In this document: piece by piece, positions 13,694 to 26,000 of the stretch
Position numbering within the stretch: the stretch's first letter is position 1
Layout of the letters: each line of letters starts with the position of its first letter
Origin: Adineta steineri
Lineage: Eukaryota > Rotifera > Eurotatoria > Adinetida > Adinetidae
Direction: 5' to 3'
Length of the DNA stretch: 64,000 bases
NCBI GenBank assembly: GCA_905250115.1
Contig: CAJNOI010000019.1
Coordinates: 53,819 to 117,818, forward strand
The notes under the pieces: generated by a model
What the model was told of the DNA's origin: nothing
The model's database searches: none
The model's input: the letters and a program-made list of their open reading frames with translations, nothing else
Position numbers and translations under genes: made by a program

Positions 13694-15908
13694 GTAAAAC
13701 AAAACCAAAGATATTGATCTAAAACATAAATATAGATTTTTTTTCCGAGAAAATAATCGTTTGATACGCAAAAAGATTGTTGTACTAATCGGCTTGTTTT
13801 TTTTCTGTCATCTAGTCGAAGCGGAAAGAAAATTGTCGGAAATATGGGAAGATTGTGTGTGTGTATGTTTTTTTTCCCTCTTTATCTAGTCTTTTTTTTT
13901 CTCCTTCTTCTCCTCTTCCTTCTCTATTTCTATAATAAATAGTAAGTAAAAAATAAGAAAAGAAGTTGAGCTTGGTCAACATGCCCGTTGTGAGTATATA
14001 TATAATCTGTATACAATCAAATCGAATGTGAGCGCGTAAACATGCACGAACGACTACTACATTCCTTTGCTCCTCCTTTTCCTTTTTTGTTCTCCGCCTT
14101 TTTTCTCTTGTTCTTTGTAATAATACAAATCAGATAAATAAAAGCGATAGTTTACTATAGATTTTTAATAATAAGAGTCAAAACAACGAGAAATATATAT
14201 ATATAACTAAGCTTTAATCTGAAGTCAAACAGTTCAATATTCGCAGATGACATCATAATTATTATTCATTTAATTAGTATGCATCTAATCATTACTATAC
14301 TATAGTTCAATTCTAGTCAAATGTCTGATCTAAACGGATGTCATTCTACTATGTGGGTTTTTTACAAATTGTTACCACCTGTTTCTACGAAAAACAAATG
14401 TTTGTTTCGTAAGCTTATATCGTATAACTAACAATAAATATCTACATATATAATTTTGATTAATTAAATTTACTCTAAAAGAATTCAATTAATGGAATAA
14501 TAAATGTGCAACTAGTTCAATAAGTGATAGATTCATTTATTATAGTTAAAAAATACAACTACGAAGAAATAATACTCTATGTTATCTTCATCGACTTAAG
14601 AACACTCGAAGATTTCAAAAAAATCACTTGAGAAAACATCTCGGAATTGTTAATATAGGTTTGTAAATGAAGAAAAAAAAAGCACTTTGTCAGTACTTCC
14701 GTTTAATGGTTGTGAAAAAAGGAAAATGCTAAAAATAATTCCAACTATTGTATTTATACAACTAATCGACAATATGAATTCTCTTACTTAAAAACTATTT
14801 GATTCTAATCACAGTTGATATAAAGATCTAAAAGAGATTAAACATTGTTTAATAAAAAATTCATTTTCTTTTATATACTCTCATCAAAGAAAAGAAAAAA
14901 TACACAATCAGAATATGTTTATAATTCATCTATAGACAAATACTATGAGGAATTCTTAATGGAGTAGAAAATTCAATTTTACCCGTTCGAAAACTCGAAC
15001 TTATTTACATATTCTAATCAATCTAGAGAATAGATTTTACGTTTCCTTAGTTATACAATATCTAAAGATGATATTAAAACAAGAAAACACAAATTCTATA
15101 TTGGTTGTAATTTTATTTGAAGGTAAGAAATAAGAAAAAGAGGAAGAAATTTAATACATTAAAATAGTATGTGTGCATGAATGTGTAATACTCAATTTTA
15201 ACGATAAACCACAGACAAAAAAAGAAAGAAGGGGGATTGAAAGAAAAAAACACATTTCATAGACAATGACAAACGAAAAGAAAAAAAAAAAGAACACCAT
15301 TTATTTAGATAAAGAATAGCGTGCATAAAGTTTATTTATCGGTTATAAGAAATAAACTGCTAATTATATAAGATACAAAAACACCGGGGCTAAAGATAAA
15401 TATGTCAATGAATATGAAAAAGGGGATAATATCATCTTTTTCTTTGGTTATAAAAAAAAGAAAAAACGAGCTTTTTTTGCTTTTAAACACATGACTGACG
15501 AATACATATATACAATGAGAATAAATATGATAATAGTAATAATAATAATAAAAAAATGAAGAAAAAAGGTCAATCGATACGATCAAAAACCTTTTTTTTT
15601 CCTCTTTTTGTCGATAAGGAATGTTTCTGCACGAATTTCTTTATATATATATATGTTAAAGTCGAGTCTAAATAAAGAGATAAAGAAAATAAATTTGATA
15701 TTGTTGTTTTTCAAAAGAACAATGAACTATGTGATTAAAACTAAAAGACACATATATTTATTAAAGTGGATTAGAGCAATTGAAGAATTTTTATTTTATA
15801 ACATGCATAAATAATAGCAAAGAAAAGAAAATTGATTAAATTATATACAGACCCGAATAATATAGGGATTTGTCTGTGGAAAGATTAAGAAAAGAAAAGA
15901 TAAATTAA
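13694..15908. other. Intergenic between the two PIP5K genes
   Basis: AT-rich sequence with a pyrimidine-rich tract at about 13860-13935 and several poly(A) runs near 15220-15290. Open frames at 15332-15586 and 15608-15814 are Tyr/Phe/Lys-rich and unlike the neighbouring genes. It probably contains the copy A promoter and the copy B 3' UTR. Confidence 0.45.
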
Positions 15909-18900
15909 TTATTTTATATCACCAAATAATATAGATAGATAAAGAGCAATGGATGAAGGTGAAAATAGGATAACTAATTTTAGGGTTTTTTTTTCATTTA
16001 AACATACCGGTTCATCGCCAATACCACTTGTTGAAGGATGACGATATGGACGATGTATTGGTGATTGTTCCGTTGAACTGCTACCTGAAATTTATACAAA
16101 AAAATCTATCAATTTCAGTTGAAATACAATAATTTCTCTTTCTTTACATTGCTAGAAAAATTATTATGCATCCGTTTATTTGCTTTGATTATCTCGGCCT
16201 CCTGTGGCAAGTTTTCTATTCATTCGTCATCAAAGACAAAAAAAATCTTAATCGATTTTCTTATTATTTGTATGTGTTCGGATAAATTCTTTTAATTTAT
16301 GAATACTTAGTAACTTACGGTATGATAGATTTGTAGTTGATGATGCTAATTTGCCAACAATTCCTCCACCAATAGGTAATAAAATCTGACGTGGTGCATT
16401 ATCATCATCATCAGCATTACTATAATGTCGAGTTTTTGTTGGTGTTAATAGAATTCGTCTAGTATAGACTGGACTAGGTATAGGTATAGCTTTTATTTGT
16501 TTATTAAATGATGTTGTTAAAATTCTTGCTGAATTTTGTCTTGTTGGTTCGTTGTATAGCGAATCTGATTGGTGTGAACTTGAATAGAGAGTTGTTGAAC
16601 TATCACGTTTATTATATTCGGCATCTGGTTTCCGTATGAATGTATTAATATGTGTTGATGGAGATGATGAATAATAGGATGTTATTTGACTATTTGTTGT
16701 TCGTGTTCCTGTACTCGAACTTGAACTTGTATGATTTGCATATGATGGAACATTACTACGATCAGGTTTATTATTCAAACTAATTTTCGGTGAACTAAAA
16801 TAGAAAAGAAAAACAAATCCGAAATTATTTTATTTATTTATTTATTTTTTTGTTAGATCTTTTGCAAGTTAAGAAAGTATAAATTCATTAAGCTATTCTT
16901 TTTTGGTATGCAAAGCAACAGAGATAATTAAATTAGACATGCTTCGAATGCGAACATTAGAATTCAATTATAGTTTTTCAGTTACTATATAGAATAAAAT
17001 AGTAGTCAGTCTTCAAGAAAAACAAAGGATTTCGAAATTAGTTCATATAAGCTTACAAACAATATAAAACGAAATCATCCAAAACCTAAAAGATCAAAAT
17101 ATGAGTAATTCTCTAATTTGACTAAATTAAATATTTGCTTTTCATATCTAATGTCAACAAGATTTCTATGACGAAAAAACAAAATAGATCGATCATCCGA
17201 TAAATAGGACTATATTTGCTAAGTTCAACATATAAAATCTTTAATTATTTAGTTAATGAATCCGTATAATTACTCTTATATTCATAAGGTTTTGAAAAAA
17301 ACATGACTTCTTTTATATGATATCTGATCAAAGAATTTCTTCACATTCCCATCGAGATTTATTATATATACATATCAGTCATAAATAGCAGTATAATCAA
17401 AATTCATCATCTTGTTGTAAATATTTAGACTGTATTACCCGACATTAATAAAATAATGTAGGAAGTATGCACTCTAATATTAGTATATATCATTACTACG
17501 ATAATCTAACAGACAAGATTTCAATCTACTTATTAATAACAATATCAAAGATTAATTATGTAATAGTATTGAATGAATTAAATGATTTGATTCATGCTCA
17601 TGCTATTTCAGTGACTATTCCTATGGGAAAATACGAGCGTAGATTAAAAACGTTTCTATGAAAATATCTAAAATAATACTATGACTAGAAGTAAAATCTC
17701 AAAAATACATTCTATTATAGCAGCGTTTTATCCAGCTTTTTTCGTCCGAGGGTGCGAAATTAACTGCCGGGAGGGTAAAAATCTCTCTTCTAGGGGGGGG
17801 GGGCAAACGTAGAGTTTTAGACTCAAAAAGCGTAATTTTTCTGAATTCCGGGGGAGCAGGAGCACCCTCCGAGAGGGCAAAAAGCTCCGTGCCCCCTCCG
17901 CTGGATAAATCACTGATTCTATTGATTGATTAAACTAGATTTACCTAGTATCTGATTGATTTGAATTTAATGGTGTTGTTTCAAAAGATCGTCTTTGTAT
18001 AGGTGATGTATGAAAACCACCTCGATCATTTCGAATTGTTATCGGTGTTGTTAATGTATCTTTTTCTCGTTCTGATCCAGCAATTATTTTCGATATTCTT
18101 GATCGTCGTTTAACTGGTGATTCTCTTAAGGCTATAAAAGAAGAAGAAAAAATAATTAAAATCCTAATCATCATTTATATATTCAATCATAGCAAAGCAT
18201 TGACCAATCAATCACGCACACACATACACTCCATACTATATTCTTTTTTTTGGGGGTAAAATAATTCTCATGGGAATAGTTTTTTTTTAAACAATAGGAT
18301 AATAAGGTTGAAAATAAATAAATAAATAATATACAATATGAATGAATCACAACAATACAAAATAAATTTTTTTTTCTCCTTTACCAATCAATGCAATTGT
18401 ACGAAATTTCTTCGCATTATCACCTAAGAATAGGGCGTTGTTTTTTAATTGTAGTAATTTATTAGTAAAGAATTAATTACACAAAGAAAATCAAAGTCTA
18501 TATATGAACTCAACTTACATACTTGTCCCTCAATTATTATAATAGCTAAATATATGTTTTCAGTTGTTTTTGTTTTTCAAGAAAAAGAACGAAAAAAAAA
18601 ATTTGGAAATTAATATTTACGTGGTGCTTTTTTAAATACGCTTGTAAAGAGAAATTTTTGAAATCTTTCTGAATAAAAACTTGGATTCGTTACGGATATT
18701 TGAGTCTAAAAACAAAAGTTTTCATTATTTATCGTCAAAAATTAATAGAATTCTTACCCCATCTGTAAGAACAGATTTAAATGTATGTTCTAATTTTTTA
18801 CGTATTTGATAAGATTGTAATATATCAATTATACCAACATAGAGCAATAATCGTTGACCACTAGCAGTTCGAGCTGGAAGACCACCAGTTCTAAAAGAGA

Positions 18901-21220
18901 ATAAAATTATATGATTTTAATTCTTAAGAACATATTAAAAGAAACTATTATATAATAATTGCTAGGTTTTAAAGTTTATTGCTATTCAATCCTATATATT
19001 TATCGTGAAAGACGTATATAATTATAATGTTTGTTTAAGAATAGAATTACTTGATATCAATATGTTATACTATCAATTGACAAATTACGTCTCATAACCT
19101 TTGGGAATAGATTACATCTTAAAACAGTTATTTCTCTAGAAGAAGATTTTCACTATGCTTACCGAACGAGATGATCATCTGGTTTGTTATGTTCATCAAA
19201 TTCAACTTGAATAGTATCCATCGGAGTTGAATACATCATTCGTTTTGGTTGTACAGATGTTTGCTCTGATAACAAAAAAATAGATAATTTATTAGACAAT
19301 TTTTTCCATAATATTACGCATATTAACTTACCACCAGGTGTACAAGCAACATTTACGGTTGCACGGTCCTTAAATATTTACATAGAAAATCAATATGAAG
19401 AAAATTCAAGAATAAATTTTGTTTTTTACTCCTCCAGAATCATTTACTGTATCAACTTGATGAACACCAATTAGAAATGAATAATCCATAATACGAAAAC
19501 TTTCAAGTACCTAAATAAAAAACATTTTTTGTTTGTTTTTAAATTTAATATTCGAATAAAACTAACTCGACAATCACGTTGTACAGTTTTTGCAAGAGCA
19601 TTATAAGTTTCTGTATCAAGTAGTAAACCATCTGGATGTCTTTCCATGAAATCTAAATCTTTCCATGTTGGAGATTCTTTTTTTCTTTCTGCACTATTAG
19701 CACGACGTTTATATGTTGAACCTTTCAGATCATATTTTTCATGCATTTGTACATGAGATGGAATTAAATTATTCATTACAGTTATACGAATATTTTTATT
19801 ATCGCCCTGAAAAACAAAAAACATATAATTGAAATATAGATTTTAAATATAGATTTTTAAATCAAACAGATAAGAAAAGAGCAAAGCAGCATACACACAA
19901 TTTTAAGTTTCACCTTATTAGAAGAATTTTAAGATATATCGATGATTGAACTTAAAAAGTATATTTAAGAAACATTTTTTGTTCTACAGAACAATAGAAA
20001 TTGTTTTAGATAATCTTCTATTTCTGTAACAAACATCAATTCACAAGTATTAAAAAATAGAAGAAGATTGATATTTTGTCATTTGACAGTTGTAAAACAA
20101 AATTTTATTTTTGTCAAATACACACACACGCACGAAGAGTGTCAATTAATCAGTTAGAGAGAAACCTTTCTACATAATGTAATTTCACTTACACTCCCAT
20201 ATTTATTTCTTGGCATGAATTCTGTGACCTATGTATATGTATATATGTGAATCTATTTTCTCAATTTGTTTAGAATAGTTAATCTATTAATTTCGATTGT
20301 TTAGAAAAATCAAATTTTATACCTGATAACAATAAAGACCAAAAAATTTTGGTAATAAAGTACGAGGATTTTGTGTAACATTCTAAAAGATAATTTAAAT
20401 TATGAATCATAAAAACGAAATAAATAGTAATTCGAACCATATAATAACCCGGGAGAAGACATTTTAAAAATTCTGCCTCCTTTTTTTGTACTGTTTTTAA
20501 TATAAATTCATCATCGGATGTTAAATAAAATAAACTACCACTTGCGCCCGGATTTTTTAATTCTCTTAATGGTTTACATATGGAATACTAAATAAACAAA
20601 TAAGATATTTTTTTGTCTATTGAAATATATTTACCAGAAATTCATCTGGCTTTATATTAAATAATTCTCTAAAATGTCTAAATGCAACAGGAGCATATGA
20701 CCGTATCGTAAAATCATTGAATCGATGAGCTGGAGTTGTTTTTGTTCCTTCTCTATTTAAATATAATTTATGTTATAGCAAAACATGAATTAAAATAATT
20801 ATTACTTTGGAAAATGTATTATTTCAACAGTTAGAAAATCTTGATAGAGTACATCATGTGCTGCTTTAGCTTGTAGACCACCAACTGTATATTGTATACC
20901 TAATTGTAACGCTTCAACAAGTTGTGTTATTGGCAAACGTTTAAATGTAACATTGCCTTGTGTATCAACACGTAAATGTCCTAGTTTGTGTTTTTTACCT
21001 ATATAAATTAAAACCGGAAATGTAATTTTTTTTATTCTTAATTGAATTTAATATTATTACCAATATCAACACCTTCAATATCTTCATCTTCTGGTGGTGG
21101 TGGTGGATCGCCATTTGTCTATGATAAAGATAAATAAACAAATATGAGATTATTTTTTCGATTATTCATAAATAAGGTTTCATGGAAAAATACCTCAGTA
21201 GGTTGTGTACTTGACAACAT
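15909..21220 (-). CDS. PIP5K1 homologue: Type I phosphatidylinositol 4-phosphate 5-kinase (copy B)
   Basis: Tandem paralogue of copy A, upstream of it on the same strand. It starts MLSSTQPTE, then an acidic/proline segment, then the kinase core [17 protein letters not shown]. Landmarks are [39 protein letters not shown], the catalytic [23 protein letters not shown], and [20 protein letters not shown] followed by EHTFKS. The family-typical [17 protein letters not shown] comes next. After the core a long Ser/Thr/Arg-rich tail spans exons at about 17945-18132, 16313-16797 and 15995-16085. Tail phases agree (ACT AG joined to T TCA CCG; TAC C joined to GT AGC). The 3' end is uncertain: reading through a possible GTATGT donor at about 15994 reaches a stop at 15909, but a further exon is possible. 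Two introns are long: about 19810-20320, and 16798-17943, which holds a transposon-like insertion. Confidence 0.88.
17721..17915. mobile_element. hAT-like miniature inverted-repeat element
   Basis: A 195-base GC-rich block in a PIP5K intron has 16-base terminal inverted repeats agreeing at 14 positions: CAGCGTTTTATCCAGC on the left, CAGTGATTTATCCAGC on the right read from the other strand. CAG(T/C)G ends are typical of hAT transposons. The 8-base sequence ATTCTATT follows the right end directly (17916-17923) and also lies to the left at 17709-17716, separated from the left end by four bases (ATAG). hAT elements make 8-base duplications, so this fits, with the four-base gap as a caveat. A run of G and further inverted matches lie inside. 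No coding capacity. Confidence 0.65.
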
Positions 21221-23066
21221 AACTTAGACAAAACATAAAAAAGTAATTTTCTTCGAAATCAAAACAAATTGAATTTAGTAATGTAACATTGACGTCATTC
21301 TTGTCATAGATTGTATATATACACGTGAATTATCGGACAATCTGGTTTTTGTCTATTCTAAATAGGAAAAGAAATCGCTATATAGATATATAGAAGAACA
21401 ATGCTGAAAAAACAAATAACAATAAACAACAGAACAGAAAAAAATATTAGGGAACTGATAAAAAGGAAAAAGAGAAGAAAAAAAAAAGAAAGAAAACGCA
21501 ATGCATACACATACAATCGTAATTAACCAATCGATAGAAGGAGATAATAAATAGATTATGTACACTGGAGCCATCTTTTGATGCTAATATTTAACATACA
21601 AAAGGAAGAAATACTCAACAAGACTCAAATTATTATTTTATGATAATTTTTCTTGGAAGAAAAAAATCACTTCAAATCAAAAACGAATATTTATTAGAAG
21701 CTTAAACATGAATATGAAAAAGATTTATATATATTAATCGTATGCGTTCTTTAAGATCTATTGAACGAGTAAATCAATGCTGTTTGACGTACTATTAACA
21801 TAAAGACACTCCAATTTTCATCAATGGCGTAAAAATCATCAAGGTTTATTTTGTGTCTTTTATGACAGCAGTATGAAATCTGAAGGCTGAGTTCAAATAA
21901 AAGTCACTTGAAATTTGAACTCAATTATTAAATAAAATTTCAACGCATAGAAAAAGAAGAAGAAGAATAATAGCGGATTCTTTTGTGCACTTTAATACAA
22001 CAGAATGGCGTGATCAACAGTTGAAAAAAAAAGAAAGCTTGAAGAAGTATGACATAAAAAACTAAAGTATGAAATTACTGAATAGCACATGTAATAAAAA
22101 ATAGAGAATATATATAAAAAAAAATCTAAATAGCTTTCTAATAAGAAAATCCTATTCCTGTTTCTAGATTATTTTTTCTACTATGGATAACTAATTAATC
22201 AAAATGTTAAAGAGAAATACTATAGGTTAGACACGGATCAGGAAATGAATATAATTCCCTTAGGCGAATAACCTTTAAAACTTTTCTATAGTAACATTTT
22301 ATATTTACATTAAAGGCTTTTCCTAAAATTTATGATATATAATCGATGTCCTGTTTTTATAGATATAAACCTATTAAAAAATACCTCTGTTTTTAATTTA
22401 AAAAAAATGAGAGATTATTAAAAGTAATAGAATAAGATTTCTATTTTCAATTGAACTATATAATAACATAATTTCCATCTAATTTGAATTTCCATTTCAA
22501 GCATATTTACTCTTACAGCTTAAAAACTAGCTTATAAAATGTTCATATAAACAAATAAATCTTCTATAAATAGAGACTTTAAAAGTTTGTTTAAAGAAAA
22601 ATACTTATTTTGATTGTATGATGCATCGAAATCAAACATTTTATATATGACACAAGCAGAGAAAAAAAATTTTTTCAATTTTATCAGCGAGATTTTCTTT
22701 TTCTTTCTAGTTCATCTCTTCAATGCAACATGTGTCTTACACAATCGTTGTGAAACAATTTATCCTTGAGTCATAAGTACAAAGGAAAAAAAATTGTATT
22801 TTGTCTTTTTTTAATAAAGAGAAAAAACCATTCATACGCAACATCAAATTTCTATTCAAGCAAAAAATAGAAAGAATCAAAAAGATAAGATAAATCATAT
22901 GTTGTCTAATCATTATATAAAATAAAACGAGGCAATTATATATCTATTTTTATCAACTTTTTAATGTTATTTAATATCGGATATATTTCAATGAATATCA
23001 AATTTCAGCTCTTGTTTGTTTTAACTCGTTTTCATACAATCATTTTCTATATCATTTTAACATACA
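21221..23066. other. Intergenic, divergent promoter region
   Basis: AT-rich interval between the start codons of PIP5K copy B (-) and the WSC/C-type lectin gene (+). No convincing exon is seen; the open frames at 21353-21574 and 22964-23167 have no domain. It presumably contains the promoters of both divergent genes. Confidence 0.5.
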
Positions 23067-26000
23067 ATGTATCATCTATTGAAATATATTTTTATTCTAT
23101 TTTCAATAAATCAATCAATTTATTGTTCATATCGCTATGCTGGTTGTTATACACATGTATTTTTTAATACTTATTTTACTAGTTCATTTATGGAACCAAC
23201 ATTATGTTTTCGATTATGTGATACACCAATAATTTATTTACAAAAAACTATTTGTCGTTGTTCTGGTGGTGGTCTTATGCATTATGATGAACAACCAAAG
23301 GAAAGTTGTTCAACACCATGTACAAAACCAGTTGATCGATCTATAATATCAACTAATACATGTGGTGGTTCAGGAACATATTCAGTTTATGTTCAAAGCG
23401 CTTTCTATAGTTTACATGGACATTTATTTACTTATAAGATTCAATTTTCAGCATGTGAATTATGGAAAAATTCGGATGTTTATGAAACATATAGTGTTAA
23501 ATTAAGTGGAATTAGTGTAAAATCATCTTTAAATAAATTAGAAAAATGTGCAGCAGCATGTTTAGATCAAAATGCAACAACAAAATCAATAGGTAATTAT
23601 GTGCTCATCTTAAGATAGAATTGAAATATATTTAATGTACAAAACTTAACATAGAATAAATCCATGAGTATCTACCATCCTTCTGAAAAAAATTTATTCT
23701 ATTGAATTTTTTGTTACAGTTAGCTGTAACCGTAATGAAAAAACAACTTTCGCCGAAAATGTTATTTTCACAGAAAATGTTTAGAAGTTGTTTACTTTAA
23801 AAATGCTGTATCTCGGTAAAAATTCGTTGAACAAAAGAATACGTTGGAGGTTGTGCTAGTCCAGTTGTCTTCTACTATGGGTCGAAATATGAGCGTCATA
23901 TCGTGTAATAATCGAAGTGGCTTCTCTTAGATATTCCGAGAAAATGACGTAAAAATCATAAAATTTTTTCGGCGAAAGTTGTTTTTCGTTGCGCTTACCG
24001 CTAAGTAGAACAGGAAATTCAATAAAAAAAACTTGTTAAAAGGATGGTAGATACCCACGGATTTACCTCATAAAGACAAATTTTTTTATTACAATTATTT
24101 TTCTAGGATTTAATGATGATAGTGATAAATGTTTATGTATAATGCCATTGAAACCTGCTAAATATTTTGAACGAACACATTATGTAGAAGCTCTATCCAA
24201 TAATTCATGTGATCGTTATTGTAATAATATCTATGAAGGTTCGAAAAGTGATCTTAAATATCAATGTGGTTCATTAACAGATCCTAAAGTATGGGCCATA
24301 TATGATTTAAATGGTACATGTCCAATTGATTATGTTTATATACAAGAATTAAATAAATGTGTATATAAATATAAAAATTTTTGGAATTCATGTACACCAC
24401 CAGCTGTCGGCTATATTCATAATGGGAATTTTTCATGGAATGGTTTATTAAAAATGATCGGTAGACTACAATTAAATGAATCAGCTGTAACAATTGAATT
24501 TGATGACGATACTGTTGTTGATTCAACATGGAAATGTGCACCTGTAGTAGTCGCATCACCATCATATTCATCAAATTCATGGAGATCATATTTAGCACAA
24601 GCACGTTCAACTTTATATGGAGTTAATTCTGTTACACGATATATATTAGAAAGTGGATGTTTACGTGAAATTTCATATTCATCATATGCACATCGATATT
24701 CATATCGTTTATGTGTAACTGATCCAATTAATAAATATTCTTCGAATAATGATGAAGATAGTATTGGCACTCAAATTTTTGCTATAAATCCTGATAAACA
24801 ATACTGTCCAACGAATTGGTTTGATTTAAATGGACGTTGTTATCGTATTTCAGATGAACGTAAAACAATAGAAGAAGCACGAAATAGTTGTATTAGTGTA
24901 TCATCATCATCATCATCATCCTCAACAACAACAGAAGCAAATAAAATATGGTTGATTGGTGATACTGATAAGAATGATGATAATGAATTAAGCGATACAC
25001 CAACTGGTGAAATTGTTGAATATATATCTGAATGGCAAAGTCGACTTGGATTTTTTCTTCTTGATACAGATCCTGATCATGGTATGAAAATATATATTAA
25101 TTATTTTAATCAATCAACTTTCTTATTTTAGATGAGGATTACCCAGATGCAACAACACCATCGTTACCTAGTATTTATTATGATGAGGCTTTAATATCAT
25201 CAGATAGTAATAATACAGCTAATAATACTAATCATGGAGCAATCAATGAGTTTCATATAATTGAAGCAAATGAAAATAATACTACAAGTAGTAAAGATAA
25301 TACGTGTTTTCTTGTAACACGTTCAATAAGTGAAGAAGAAGAAAAACCTATTTTACAAGGTACTCCAATAAATAGTTGTTCAAAACCAAGACATGTTTTA
25401 TGTGAAACAAACACATTGATTGTTCAAAATTTTCAAACTGCTTGTTTGCGTAAACCCAAAGCACTTGATTTACCAGCATTAATATCAAATCAATTAACAC
25501 ATGAATTATGTTTACATATTTGTCAAGAATTACAAACTAAATTAGCTATTTTACATATTAATAAATGCTATTGTTTAAATGGTGCAACTCCAAGTTTATT
25601 AAATATAACAACAGATTTTAAACAATTTCAACAGAAATCATGTGGAAATTCTTGTCCAGGTATATTTTATGACCACATAGAGCGATATGGTGTCAGTTGA
25701 GCGAAAAACATATCAGCGAACGAGTTTTTCAGCGAAAACAAATGCGCGAAAGTCACAACTGCGAAACACCTTTCGCCCTCACCCACACTTTTCGTCCATA
25801 CCCTCATCGAGAAAAGACATTTCGCTGAATTGCCTTTCGCTCACTAGCCCCTGTACCATAAAACAGATAGATTTTAGCTCATCATAGATCATGAAAATCC
25901 TTTTCTTAGTTATGAGAGTATAGATTTATCCCTAGACTTTTGCTATCTCCTCTATTTATCATGCATGAAGATATACTTTTAAAAAAAAGCTTTTTACTTT

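Noticed and set aside
24284-24770. Two overlapping minus-strand frames within the WSC/lectin gene
   Set aside because: They are shadows of the plus-strand exon, which has cysteine-patterned modules and consistent splice phases.
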